This document shows positions 1 through 12,572 of a DNA stretch of 64,000 nucleotides, piece after piece. Within the stretch, counting starts at the first letter, position 1; each line of letters begins with the position of its first letter. The position numbers and the translations under genes are program-made. Below the pieces are notes generated by a model. The model saw only the letters and a program-made list of their open reading frames with translations, was not told the origin of the DNA and searched no databases. This DNA is from Steinernema hermaphroditum (lineage: Eukaryota; Nematoda; Chromadorea; Rhabditida; Steinernematidae): NCBI GenBank assembly GCA_030435675.1, contig CM059623.1, positions 5,916,012 through 5,980,011 on the forward strand, in the 5' to 3' direction.

Positions 1-3000
1 GCGGCAATCACACGATGCAGCAGCTAAACCATTTTATGTGTGGGATCATTCTCGGATCATCAGAAGGCCGAACATACAAAACTGCTATTTACCTCTTTGT
101 GGCCGGCGAACATGAAAAGATCTGAGAGATCCAGCGTGAGACGAAGATCGAGCATTTCCTTAGATGTGTTTTTCAGAGTGAACACAATTGGAATCGGCGA
201 TCTCACCTAAAACACATAATGGAATGAGCATCGATGCGGGCTCCTTACAACGCATGGCGATTCGGAAACATGACTTGTAACTATAAGGGGCACTTGCTCC
301 ACGGCTACATTGCCCAGATCCAGAACAGACCGCACTGAAGCGCCGATTTCCAGGGACGATTGCGGCCTGTAAGAAACTCCCTAATCATTGTTGGCTTCTT
401 GGCTCAGATACCTGCTCCACGTTATTACCAATTGTCCCAATTCACAATTCGTTGACGAAGCCGGAGAATTCGTTTTGACTATAACGCACGGCGAGAGAAC
501 TTCTCCTGCTTCCATATGGTTGCTTGCATCGTCAATGACCTCGTCGATTTCTGTAAGAGCCATTAGCTCTTTGTTCTAAAACAAGCATACGTACATTACG
601 TTGGTAACGGTACGATAAAATGTCACACCTCCCAGTCTCCACTTTCGTCATTCTGTGAATATTGACGCCATAATTAAATTACGGATAAGACCACATCCTT
701 GTTTGGTCCCCTCTCTGATGGAGAAAGTGTTGAATCGGCACATTGGACGCAACAGCCCTACCACCAAAAACATCCCCAAATTCCCGAGTTTCATTAAAAG
801 TAAATGAATTAGGCCCGTGATGAAGGGACACAAACAGGGACGTCACCGTATTTAGGCGAAACCACAAACAACAAGCACTCGAAGAATAAAGAAAAAGGAA
901 TCATGGAAGAAACTCTAAAGCTTACCAGAGTCCACTTGATGGACTGAACCGACAAGGCTTCTGCAACCTCCACTTCCGCTCGCAGTATACTCTCTTCACC
1001 ATTGACGATCCAGTTTACAGGTTCACTCTAAAGCACCACTTGTTTCACAAAAAGTGTGGATTCATGAACCACTCACATTGATCGTTAACACCGAAGGTCG
1101 AAGAATGAACGGCTGCTGAGAAATCACATCTATTTGTTTGGTCTTAATCCGTCCAACGCCATTCATATCATAACGAATCTAGAAAAAACCAACTGAAAGA
1201 CGGTTGCACGGGTCGCCGATACCGTAATACTTGTTGTAAGATCCCCTGTAGCGTGGCAACAGTAGTAGACGAAAAATTTCACCTTAAACCACCGTATGAA
1301 GTGGACATTATCGAGCTGTTCTTATTACACTTTGGCCTGGCTCAAGCTGCTGCATCTCTTGGATGAACATCGGCGTGAGTTTGTTTTCCTGGTTCAAGAA
1401 GCGAATGTTCTGCACTGCATTACGATCTCGCCCGTCTGTATCGCCTCCCGAGCATTCCATCCTAAAAGATGAAATGAAATCGAACATCTTCCGTAATTTC
1501 ATTTCATTTTCTGTTCCCTCTATTTACGCTTTTGCTCCAAACAGGAAGCTGCTCGCAAACACTCATGGGATTCATGTGTTGTTGTTGCTTTCGGAGATGT
1601 TCGCTGTGGAGCTAAAGATCAATCCTGTCAATCGAAGTCACTCAGGAAATATCAAGTGCGTGGTACATCCACCTATGATATTTCTCGACAAATTTATCTC
1701 AGGGTGACGCCATAGCTGACATTTATTCGTGCGCATCGTCTGATTCCCTTGGGATGCGCGAAATTGGATGTTGCGGCGTCAATTAGTACCTGTGAGGAAC
1801 GTGAGTACCAATTAGTACTCGCTAAATCCAGCAGCATTACGCAAGACGAGCTCTATTTCGGATCACGATCGTCCCGACCGTCTGACGTCAACGGACAACG
1901 CTGAAGGCGGAACCCGCATTTGAGCCACAGGGGCCTGTCGAACAAGGGAACAGTAGAGCTCAGGATAACTCACACCATGGACAGCTCATATCACGAAAAC
2001 TAGGCAACCCCCGACTTTGCTTAAACTCAGGCTCAAGCCTGTTTATTTCATGCGAGCCCGAATATATACATGAGCGGGCAAGCTGAACATATCTAGAAAT
2101 CTAGGCCAAGTAGACCTCATTAGACGCATGTTGGACTGTAAACATAGCTACGTTCAAAGCAGCGCGCAACCACACTTTTGCAAAAAAAGGACTGTGAAAT
2201 GTAGTATGAGTTGTCCATGGTATGAGTTGTCATCAACTCGAAACAGTATAAATCCCACCTCTCTTTTTGCAAGCAGTTAGAATCTGTCATGCGACAGATT
2301 CTAACTGCTTGCAAAAAAGCGCTCGCATTTGTAGAGTTCGGTGATCTCTGAGTCTACAACTCCCTTAAGAGAAACGTGCAGCAAATCATCAATGAGCGTT
2401 ATATTTGGGATTAATTATTCAGAGGTCATGAGGAACCGAACCTAATCCGCTTAATCTCTGAAACTCCACTCGTATCTTTGGAGTCGATGATATAAACATC
2501 CAAAACGGGGGGTGCTATCCAGAGCATCCAAACTAGGTTCGAAATGCGCAAAAACGGGTTGAACTCACTACAGTAGGCAGTATACAAATGTATTAGGCCT
2601 GACGGCCTTGATCAGAACAGCGCTGTTCGCTTAACCAACGCAGTGCAATTAGGCTTCCACAATTAGGTTCGTTGCCATATAACTGTGTTCAGAAACACAG
2701 TTTCTTACCCTATTTCCACTACCTACGTCAGAATCAAAAGTTCCATGTGCAGGCTTACATTTTCACCTGTTTCTGACGCACTATTCACAAGCGGTTTCGC
2801 AGTAGTAAACATTTCGTTCACCCTTGCATAAATTAGTTCGTTGCAAACCTGGTCACCACATCGACCACAGTTCCCCACAATGACCACCCAGAGTAGGAGA
2901 GCAAGGACAGAGAATGAACTTGCAGAATTAACCCACTTCTCTCCAAAAAGCAATGAAATCACCAATGTAGCATTAACTCAAATTCCATAAGCGTACACCG

Positions 3001-6000
3001 CCTACACCTCTCCTGTACAGTACAAACAAAAAAAAGCCCGTGAGAAAGTTGCTGCATTCCCATGGTGCGAATGTCATGGGACTTAAGAAAGTGATGTTAA
3101 CGGGAATATCGCCACGAGTCTTCTATAAAGGTTATTTGCGTGTTTTTGAGAAAAGTGTACATAAATACATGAAAGAAAACATGCCTAACGTTCTCAATCA
3201 CGAATTCCTCGTTGTTGCACAGTTCCAGCTCCAACTGGGATATCTCACCTAGAAGCGACTTCAGAGATTCATTCAGGAGCTTGACAGATAACTGCGAATT
3301 GGGTGGCATCACCCTGTAAGGACAATTTCATGATCGAATGGTCTTAGCCCCTTAGAGATCTCACGTGATCACATCGCTTCCAATAGGTCGAGCAGATCCA
3401 AATCTTCGATTGAATGGCGGTTCCCACTCCAAATTCCCACAGGTCTTCGTACTGCCAAGCTCAAGGCTTACAGATCTGACCTAAACGTAGCGCTTAAACA
3501 ACGGTGTATGGTACGATAACTCACGATAAGATCGAGTCCAATTTCAGAGAGTCTTGGAGCGAAGGAGAAGCACCGAGTGGTCACTTTCTTAGATTCCAAC
3601 ACGAAGTTTTTCTCCTCGAATTCCCACAACGGGTGGATATCTTCAGATTCGGATTTGCCCTCTTTCGAATGAGCTAATTTGTCCAAAGTAACGCAAAGTC
3701 GGTTAAAATGGATGGGAGTCATGCTTTTGCTCAGCAAGTTGACCTAAATGATCTACTTGAGTGATCCCGCAACAGAAGTCATTGTAACCTGTACGGTCAG
3801 TGGAGACCCCGTGCCTGCGGTTTTACTGCACGTCAAGAAGCAAGCGGTCACATCCACAAAGGAACTTAAGCCATTCATGGGGATCAGGAAGAAAATCGGT
3901 TCTTCCAGGCGCCGCTTCCACTCCTGCTCATGCTCCGCCAACTAAACAATACGCGGTAAATTAAGGGCAAAAATAAAGAATGACTACTTCAGCCTCTGTC
4001 AGCATGGCACTCAGTGATTGGATCGGCTGCGGAAGAGATCTAACATCACATATTTCCAGGAAATTTTGGGCAAAGTACGACGCATAAGCTTCAGGAAGAG
4101 TGCTCTCGGGCAGCATTGATATGTTTTCGTACAGCTTCGGATTCATAAGTTGAAGAAGTGCGGTCATGTAGTCCTTCAGGTTGCCCGTACAGTATGACGT
4201 CGACAGAATTCGGAGAAGAACTGGGTGCAGCAGATCCAGATGGCTACACCGTCGAAAATCCCACAAAACTCGATTCAGCATCTGAAAGGAAGTATCGTAA
4301 CTCCAACAGCGCTTGAAGTCTCATTACATTCGCAGCATTTGCCGGCTCTCGGGTGAGAAGATACTCGTCCGCAATTTGGATCATCACTTGTCTTTGGTAC
4401 CTCGTACATCGATAGGTTTTGTAGTTTGTAAGCGCCAAATTCAGAAGGTTCATCACACGGGCGTGATCAGGACTGCACTGTATCTAAAACTGAATACAAT
4501 ATACTCTCTGTTTTTTGACTTTCTGTTTATCCACCTCGAGGGCAACACGTCCATTTCTTTCGGAAACCGGATCGGCCAAACTTCCGTTTTCTAATGGAAC
4601 ACGCCAGGGCCGCTGACCGTAGTAGAGGGTCGTCTTTTTGAGAGGATTCACTAAAACAAAATATTAATGGGCTGTCCTACAACACGAAACAACCTGGAAC
4701 AAATAACGGGTCCGGCTGAGGATAGGAACTATTCGGGTCGAGTGATAGCTTCAAATTCACGATTTTTTGATTTGCTTCGATGTAGAAATTCGCGGCAGCG
4801 TGGAAATGCAGTCCTGGGTGCTGCGTGGATATCCCTACCAGGCCGCGGCCGATGGCGCTTTCGAACAGTTCCGCGAACAAGAGGCTTTGTTTGGCCTTCC
4901 ACAGAGAAAACTCTATCGACGCCAGAAGAGGCGATGGGTATTGACAGTCCGAGTCGCCATAGAAGGTGGTGATGAATTTTCTATACTGTGATAGCGCTTC
5001 TAAGGCTGTGGAATGTGCGAAGGAAAGTTGACAAATCTAGGATCAGAGAATACTGTAACCGATCTGTGCATAATATGCAAACCTTGAAATTTAGTAATCC
5101 AGCCACTGAACGAATCTCATAGGCGTCGTTATCAGCCATTTCATAGGAACCAATTTGGTTGTATGCTTGCCGGTAATGCCTGAAATCCATTACATTGAAA
5201 TCGGTGTTTATGAACTTTGAGCAAATCTCAGAGAGCACTAAAATGTCACTCACAAACAATCCTTAAATGCTAAGCCACCCCATCAGAGGAAAATCGTTCG
5301 AAAATACCAAAACACCGAGCATTACATAAATGTTGTTTTGTGTTTTGAGCAGAAGAAGAGATCTGTCACGAGAATTGATATGACTCATACGGATAATCGG
5401 CTATCAGGTGGACATTTGACATAATTCCTGGACCGTTCTTGAAAAAGTGTAACTAGAAGAAGAAGTAACTACTAGCCTTAGGGCAGTGTGTGTATCCATT
5501 CGGAGTTCGGAGAGAAAAGCCAACTTGAACTGTTGGCGGATGAGCAGATTCGGATAGTTATTCGGAATCGCACGCGCTCTGACGGCTCTGATCGTTTGCT
5601 GGTAGAACTGCTGGCACATTTCGTGGAGAGCTTGCACGAGTCGAACGACGCTGTTCTTCGCATGCTCCGGATTTGTGATGGGGAGTGTAAAGAGCTGCTT
5701 CTGGGTGATCCTGCACTGCGAGCAGAGCTCTGTGTTCCTCTCCGCTGACAAGGCATCGTCCGAAGGCAGCCTTGACTGCAGAAGAACGAGGGCGAGCCGC
5801 GTGGCGCTCTGTTCTCCGATGCTCTGCCTGAAAAGGAAGAACTTGAAGCGCAGATCGTTCCAACTAACCGGAGGGAGCAGATCTTGGATTCGCATTCTGT
5901 CTTCTTCTCCGACCACGAAGAATGATTCCAGTCCAGGTCGATGAACACCACAATCACCGCCGGCTTCCTCTCCGTGTACTTGCGCACCCATGAGCTTTTC

Positions 6001-6263
6001 AGAATCCCTCTTGGACCTTTTATCGCAAATATGTCCTTCTGCGACGGAGCCAAATCTACATCGCCGTTCAGGATCTTGAACCGCACTGGATAGCGGTCAT
6101 CAGAAAAGTTTGCGAACAGTTGGTGAGCCGCATTGTGGCTACTGTTGTTCACCAGATCGAGCCCCGTGACAAAAACGAGCTGCTTCGGCTTCCCGGACAA
6201 CAACGCATCATCGAACTGCACCACATCCATCGACTTTCGAACTGCACAAATCGCGTTACTCAT
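1..6263 (-). CDS. TRAPPC11 (foie gras / gryzun) TRAPP III subunit, 3' end beyond window
   Basis: This encodes the TRAPPC11 subunit of the TRAPP III tethering complex, which acts in ER-Golgi traffic and autophagy. The N-terminus reads MSNAICAVRKSMDVVQFDD, followed by a VTGLDLVNNSSHNAAHQLF stretch. Later blocks match the foie-gras and gryzun regions in family order: RRFNAKG-like WSEKKTECESKI, QQFKLAFLSELRMDT, YGQRPWRVPLE, NYKTYRCTRYQRQVMIQ, NRLCVTLDKLAHS, and near the left edge LTLDLSDLFMFAGHKE. Clear introns are 5828-5868 (41 bp), 5180-5476 (starts GC, ends AG) and 5037-5082. A roughly 1.6-kb intron lies around 1480-3180. I chose the ATG at 6261-6263; the longer upstream reading lacks an ATG. 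rps-29 ends about 130 bp upstream on the same strand, so co-transcription is possible. The last hundred or so residues lie outside the window, and one exon join near 4500 is unresolved. Confidence 0.9.
2264..2317. repeat. perfect 54-bp inverted repeat (25-bp arms, 4-nt loop)
   Basis: Two perfectly complementary 25-bp arms, 2264-2288 and 2293-2317, are separated by ATGC. They lie inside the long TRAPPC11 intron. Transcribed from either strand it would fold into a perfect hairpin. It could be a foldback-element remnant or a small-RNA precursor; the sequence alone does not decide. Confidence 0.85.
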
Positions 6264-6391
6264 GTACCCAACCCGAGAGAAATCGCGACTTGACCGAGTG
6301 AACAAGTGAAATAAGAAAGGAATCTTTATGTAAAGATTTCTTTATATCAACAACAAACAACGTTTAATAAAACAGTACATGACGAGAGACC

Positions 6392-6658
6392 TCAGTTGAG
6401 CTGAAACGTGTTCAAATTAGAACCGATCGATAAGACGATATCACAATACCTTCTTAAATCCGATATCCTTGGAGTACTCACGGAAGCAGCGACGGCACAT
6501 ATCAAGACCGTACTTGCGGATAAGACCGTGGTGGTTCGAGCAGACACGGCTGGAAAAGGATCGCGTTTACGGGCTGAACCAAGAAGCAACTCTTACCAGG
6601 AGCGAGATCCAGGACCGAACTTGCGGGGGCGAGAGCACCAGATGTTTTCGTGACCCAT
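6392..6658 (-). CDS. rps-29: 40S ribosomal protein S29 (uS14)
   Basis: This is the zinc-binding small-subunit ribosomal protein uS14. Three exons (6597-6658, 6450-6549, 6392-6400) join into a 56-residue protein, the usual family length. It begins [20 protein letters not shown] and continues [20 protein letters not shown], then [16 protein letters not shown] and stop. The C-x2-C and C-x2-C zinc ligands are present. Introns 6550-6596 and 6401-6449 both end in CAG. The last exon holds only two codons and the stop. TRAPPC11 starts about 130 bp downstream on the same strand, the spacing expected of a nematode operon. Confidence 0.95.
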
Positions 6659-7669
6659 TTTAGAAGCAAATAGACTAAAATTGATAACATCCTTGCAAAT
6701 ATGATCAAAGATGAACGGCACAGATCACGCGAGCGGAAATACGCGAAGATGGACGAGGTGCAACAAGCGCACATTCCCACTACAGAACCAGATTCACTCA
6801 CTTCTTAGCGAACGCTTCTCGTAAACCATACCATATCAAGCGCAACTTATTCTGCGACCACGACAGTTTCCACACAGCACACGACGAAATCCCAAAAATT
6901 CGACAGAAAATAGGATCACAGGGGAAAGCGCCGCCGAAGCAGCGACGAGGCTACAGTAGCTGCGAGAATTTAGGATGGTCGAACGCAGGTCTGTCTCTTC
7001 GAGACCCAATGGGCAAAATAAAAGTCGATTTTGATTTTGATTTTGTCGATTCGATCGAATTTCATCGAATACCGAAAAATATACATGAGTAACGAACTTC
7101 TAACTAGAATCGTCAGTGCGCATAACATGGATCAACTCCAGGGCTACCATTTGCTACCAAAAACTACGGACAAATATAACAAAATCAAGGTTTGCGATCC
7201 GTATTCGATCGAATTTCATCGAATCGAATCGAATAAATTCTATCTAATACCGGATTGAATTTCTGTTTTTTGTTCTACTTTTTTGTAGCTTTTGGTAGCA
7301 CTGAAGTTTATCCGTGTGATGCGCACTGGCGATTCTAATCAAAAGTTCGTCATTCCTGTTTATTTTTCAGTATTCGAAAAAAATCATCGAATACCACCCT
7401 CGACGATTCGACAACCCTAATTTTGAAGCGTCGAGCACCTGTTCCCCCTTCGGCATCACTCCTTGCGTAGAAGACGTTGTACCTTGCAGCTAAGATATTT
7501 GTTGTCTATACACGACGTACACGAGGTCACAGTTGAGGCGGACATTTATTGAACGATAGATAGTTCCTGGCTCGGCCTGACTGCACATCACAGATTCGTA
7601 TCCCCACAACAACATAAAGCTCCCATGTTGACAACACTTCCGTTTTTACGCAAATGCGTTAGTCATAGG
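6659..7669. other. intergenic, about 1.0 kb
   Basis: No convincing gene is seen. The interval holds the upstream region of rps-29, the short repeats at 7031-7420 and the 3' side of the SLC35B1 gene. Open frames here are short and without family features. One TACAGTA palindrome lies near 6951. Confidence 0.6.
7031..7420. repeat. AT-rich TCGAAT-type short repeats
   Basis: A 22-bp block built from GATCGAATTTCATCGAAT occurs at 7049-7070 and again at 7203-7224, extended by further TCGAA units. Degenerate TATTCGA / TCGAATACC copies lie at about 7370-7393. A GATTTT microrepeat precedes the first block. It is noncoding and probably a decayed simple or foldback repeat. Confidence 0.6.
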
Positions 7670-8934
7670 TTAGTCAGCTCTGCGAGCTCTGGTTCTTCTA
7701 GCAACGACAGGACTAGTAGATTTCACTTCTTCTCTCGATTCTCCTCCGTCTTCCTTTTCGCCTGTGGAAGTGATGAGCTTCTCCTTCTCGGTTGCCGTTG
7801 CAGCCACTTTCGCGGAATGGGACTTCTTGCCTTCAATCGCATCCACGAGCAGAGCAAGAAAGACGATAGCCGTTCCCATTACTTGGCGTTGAGACATTGG
7901 ATGATTGAAGAGGATGACGGAAGCGATTATGGTGATGAGCTTTCGAGTGGTAGTAATGATAGAGCACGTTAGAGGACCGAAATCGGTGACCGTTTTGAAG
8001 ATGAAGCACTAAATTGAAGGTGTCATAAGTGAATGACACTACATTTTTCTACCTGGCCAATGCAAGCACAACACGCGAGAATCAGGATCTGAAGCGGGAC
8101 GTTGGGATATCTGCTCACGAAGTTCAGGAACGTATTGTACTCCTGCGAAACGGGGAACAACGCAAATAGTAGGGAGAACATGTTCATGTTCAGCATCATG
8201 GACCACTTATTGGTTTGGTGATGTCGGCGAATACGGTCCTGAATAGCACCGGTAGTTCCATCCATCGCAAGAGAGGCGATCTAAAGCAATAGACATCTTG
8301 AATAGAACAAATTGAACAGAACAAACTAGAAGTAGCTCGCCGTAGCCGATTTCAAAGGCATGTCCGTGCGCCACAGCTTTTTCGTCTTTGTACAGAAAGA
8401 CAGCAACTCCAGCAACAATTGCCAGCACGGTCAAGTACTTGTGGAATGAGTAGCTTTTATGGGCAAAGAGAACACCGAAGATCATGATAGGAATCGGCTT
8501 GCATGATTTTCCGAGCACCTATAATGCGAATACGTAAGTAAAGAACAATTCTTTTTTGACACACTTGAGTGGGATAAGAGACGTATCTGAGCGCTTGATT
8601 ACTGAAGATCATAGCCAACAAGTAGCTACCAGCAGAGAAAGCATACATCGAAGTGGGCACGGTATCGACAGCCTTCGAATCCAGAGTTTTGCCAAGGAAA
8701 GCGACTACGGTATTCACAAAACACTGAACGAAAACTAGCGTCTGGGTGAATGTGAATTTGTCACCTGGAGCATATTTCCCCTGTGTTCTTAAATTCAAAC
8801 TATAAAATTTCAATACACATTTGCACTTACATTTTCTCTTGAAAATAGCTAGAAGCAGAATAGCACAAGATGATCCCGGACACGCATACGGCCAAATTCA
8901 GAGCTTGTCCGATTAACCCGCGATGAGCAGTCAT
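7670..8934 (-). CDS. SLC35B1/HUT-1-type ER nucleotide-sugar transporter
   Basis: This is a multi-pass drug/metabolite-transporter superfamily protein of the SLC35B1 (UDP-galactose transporter-related, HUT-1) group, which works in the ER membrane. The N-terminus is [20 protein letters not shown], followed by [20 protein letters not shown]. Later blocks are family-typical: [77 protein letters not shown] and [18 protein letters not shown]. The charged C-terminal tail after the last membrane segment is longer than in the human protein and ends RRTRARRAD, so no KKxx-type retrieval signal is visible. A TTTCAG acceptor sits just upstream of the ATG (about 8946-8955), suiting spliced-leader addition. 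At least four short introns interrupt the gene. Confidence 0.92.
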
Positions 8935-10504
8935 CTCCAATTTCGATCACCTGAAACATTATTACGAAATAAGGAAGAAATAAAAAAACGATCACGTGGT
9001 GATTCAAAAGCCAGCAATGTACAGTGATAGTACTTGAGAAAAACGTCTTCGTTTTTCGGACCACAAGTCCACGTCAGCACAGCGCTCGCCGCGAACCCGC
9101 CGGCTGGTGGCAGGTGGCCCGCTTCCGTTCCCCAGCCGATCTCTGACGTCTCTTCTTCGAGTCTATAGACCGACGGCCTTGTCTGTCCACGTTGTCCACT
9201 TTCTCCATTTCTAAACGTACAGTATACCGCCCATTTGCGGTCAGGGAAGCACTTGAGCGCTTTGCCGAGTTGATTTCACGTAGTCAGGTTGCTCCTTGTA
9301 GTAGAGCTTCTGAAGTTGTTTACCTTCTGGCGCTGACCTTATGGGACAGAGGCACTTCGACTACGTGTCAAATCATGTGATTGGTGGTAACGGAGTGAGT
9401 AAATAGTAATGTAGCGATGTCAAGTGACAGTATGTTATTCCGTGTTTGCGTTTCGCGCCCATTTCGCGGTGTTCGATGTATATTTTACATGCTTCTCTCC
9501 TCGTTTAGACGTTCTATTCTTTGTTTGTATTAACATTAGCCCTTGAAACTCCTAACTTATTTAATATCTACCGTATTCACCTTTCCTTTTCGTCTAGCAG
9601 GGGTTTTTCGCGGTTTATTACCTTGCCACATCATTTACAGTCCCTATCAGCCGCGTTTTCATCATTTATACCAGGAATTTGTCGCTAATCTTCTGCCAAG
9701 AGCTTCCCCTTTTGCAATTTGACCTTGACCAATTTCCGAGTATATTTTTGAACCAGAGCAAATTGAGATGCGTGATGGGATGAAACAGCTTCTTGACGCT
9801 CATTTTTTGTCGATCACCACGAAAGGCTCTCCAGTTTGCATGAGCTTCTCCTAGGACTCGCGTTGTTTGCACTTGCCGCCGTGTTGCCTAACATCTGCTC
9901 CCGAATGACTCTGCTTTTTCTTATTTTCGACCTTTTAATCAGCTGTCACCGATTGCAAACGAAAAACGGCCGCCGACTGGAGGCGTCAGGTCGCCGACAA
10001 TGCGATCAATAGGCGACGAAGAGGAATTGGAGAGATCCTGAACAGCTGGCGTTGTTATGCTGGTTTCTTGCGTCATATTCATGAGTTTTCATGGGATTTT
10101 GATCACATCGCACTTTTGAGATATTACCACTGTTTTGTTTCTCCGCCGTAATGCTATACCAAAAGGTGATTGAAAACACGATGTCGCTACGAATAACCGG
10201 TTCTCGGTCGGCTTGCCGGTCTCCATTTCTCGCATATGATTTGAAATCGACAGCGGTGCAGACCTACTGATCGGGTAAACTTTGATCGGACTCTCGCAGT
10301 ACAATGTACGGAGTTCTCCCTTTGGCTCGTTTGCTACTTGGGAATTTGTCCGTAAAGCACGTGTCGTGAATGCCGAGAGGAAGCGATGCCATTTCGTTCG
10401 ATTCCTTTCCCGTTCTGTCCATATCGGCAAATCCATCTGTTCAATTGCAGTGTAACTACCCCCGCGAAACATCGATCTCGTTTGATGAGCTTATTCCGGC
10501 AGTA
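8935..10504. other. intergenic between divergent SLC35B1 and LMBR1 genes
   Basis: About 1.6 kb separates two divergently transcribed genes, so it should hold both promoters. A GC-rich patch at about 9080-9180 stands out from AT-rich flanks. TACNGTA palindromes occur near 9219 and 9570. I see no supported exon; a frame open upstream of the LMBR1 start could be 5' UTR. Confidence 0.5.
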
Positions 10505-12268
10505 ATGGAAATCGACCCGGACGAGGAATTCCGACTCGCCGAAGCTGAATTTCACGCATTCGTTCGCCAACACATAGTAGGTTATTTATTTTCCTCTACA
10601 GCTATACATATTCTTTTAGATTTGCTTCCTGGTGTTCATAGCACTCTACTTGACGAGCTATGCGTTCATCAAGTACTGGAAGACGCGTTCTGATAACGAC
10701 GAGCTGTACTCCGGGGATGAAGATTACTTTGTGTATCGAATATCGTAGGTTCACAAGTGTTTTCCTTCCTACTTGCCGTGTTTCAGCCTATGGATATGTA
10801 CCTTCTCACTAGCAGTAGCATTTGGAGCCGTAACGCTGTTGCCGTTTTCCATTCTCGGGTCAGAAGTCCTTCAGGCGTATCCCACTAATTGGTATCTCCA
10901 GTGGCTAAACTGGTCTCTCATCCATTCAATGTGGAATTACGTGTTTGTCCTCTCAAATCTTGCTCTCTTCATTCTTCTCCCGTTCTCTTACTTTTTCATC
11001 GAATCTCAAGGTCTGAGTTGGTTCTCCTCAAACTCAGCGGCCGCCAGAAGAATCCCGATGAAAAGCGTCATGGCCCGCGTTTACGAGACTGCCATAGTTT
11101 GTATTCTCTTGGCTATTCTTCTGATATTTTTCGTGGACATCATCTATTCATTGATTGTGTCCGCTCCCGCATCCGATCACTCTCCCTTCTCCCTTGTATC
11201 TAACATCACCACCGTGAATATCCCGCTGATTTACTCGTTCCTCTCGCTGATTGGCACCATCGGCCTCTTGATAACAGCTCCAGTGGGATTCGCCCGGATC
11301 TTCTCCGTAGTTTCTGAGAATGTTGTTCGGCCGCCGCCAGTGTCCATTATGCCCGACGACAGCGTCCTTCTTGCTGCCAGGCTGGAGAAAATGTCGGCCG
11401 CCTACCGCCAGCTAGGTGTGACAGAAGGCTTACGTATCATGCGAAGTCCACCTCCGCCATCTAAAGGAACCCTGTACAAGACGACGACAATGTTCTTTCC
11501 ACAGAACGCGCTGCGAGGATATCAGCGTATACTAGAATCCATCAAATATCCAGTAATCATGCTGGTTCTTCTGGCTCTCACGGTAACTCAACTTTGAATC
11601 TGCTTTTACCTTTAAGTATCTTTTAGTTGCTCTCTGTCCTAATGGTTGGCATCAACACCTTGAAGCTCGTTTTTGGTTATCGGGCTCTACCGGCTTATGT
11701 TGAGCAAATGGAGGTCCATTCGCGGCACACCTTTGGGATTTTTGGCGCTTGTGTTGAAGTAATCATAATTTTGTAAGTTTTCCACTCTGGGATGGCTGAT
11801 TTCATGTGCTATGCTGTAGGTACATAATGTCAGCTTCGTTAGTTGGATTTTACACAGTGCCGTTCCTAATGCGCCTGAAACCGTCGAAGGGGAAGACGTC
11901 CATGACGTCTGTCATTGGAAACTGTGCCACGTTCTTGATTTTAAGCTCGGCATTGCCCGTGTTTGCCAGGATATTAGGTACCTGCTCCCTCTCTGTGTTG
12001 TACTGATTGCAATTTCAGGTATAACAACGTTCGATCTTCTGGGAGCATACGGTAGCTTGAATTGGCTTTCGAACTTTCGGCTTGTGTGGAGCTACAACGT
12101 CTTGTTTGCCGCGGCTACCGTATTATGTTTGGTTAACAAGTTCACTGCGCCAGTAAGGAAAGAATTCTTCAAAAGGTGAAGTCGTTAATTTGGAGCTGTA
12201 CTGATAACCAGTTTTCCAGATTGAGTGCGGTAGGGTGGAGGCGAAAAGTGTCCCACAAAGTCGATTAG
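10505..12268 (+). CDS. LMBR1/LIMR family multi-pass membrane protein
   Basis: This is a limb-region-1 family membrane protein of the lipocalin-1-receptor-like group. Joined exons begin MEIDPDEEFRLAEAEFHAFV, then ICFLVFIALYLTSYAF. The family core follows: TLLPFSILGSEVLQAYPTNW, LQWLNWSLIHSMWNYVFVLS, YSFLSLIGTIGLLITAPVGF, VIGNCATFLILSSALPVFAR and TTFDLLGAYGSLNWLSNF. About nine hydrophobic segments are visible, with a loop before the exon ending near 11582. The first intron (GTAGGT to TTTTAG) and the second (GTAGGT to TTTCAG) restore the conserved frame. The protein ends KVSHKVD and stop. The closest family, LMBR1/LMBR1L, has roughly this length (about 490 residues). Its upstream neighbour, SLC35B1, is transcribed divergently. 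Confidence 0.92.
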
Positions 12269-12572
12269 ATTCCTAATAATAGAATTTTATGTTGTGTTTG
12301 TACATAAGACGAAGTTGTACATAGTCGTGGGGTGTGGGTTCTCTTACCTTTTTGCCCAAACGGTTGTATCTTTCATCTGCTTTAATACTCAGTGCAGTTT
12401 CTACGTGTATCTCATATCTCCAGCAAATATTTTTGTCCGGGAAGCCTGCTCGCTGCCCACGTCACCAGAACCTGTCAGATCTCAGCACTTTGCTAATAAA
12501 TCTATTCCATTGTTTAGTTTAATAATTAAGTTAAATAGACATCAAGAATTCCATAAATAGGTCCAACACAGT

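Noticed and set aside
1363..1707. 114-residue plus-strand frame at the left end
   Set aside because: It overlaps a TRAPPC11 exon on the minus strand (EMQQLEPGQSV) and an intron; no protein-like features.
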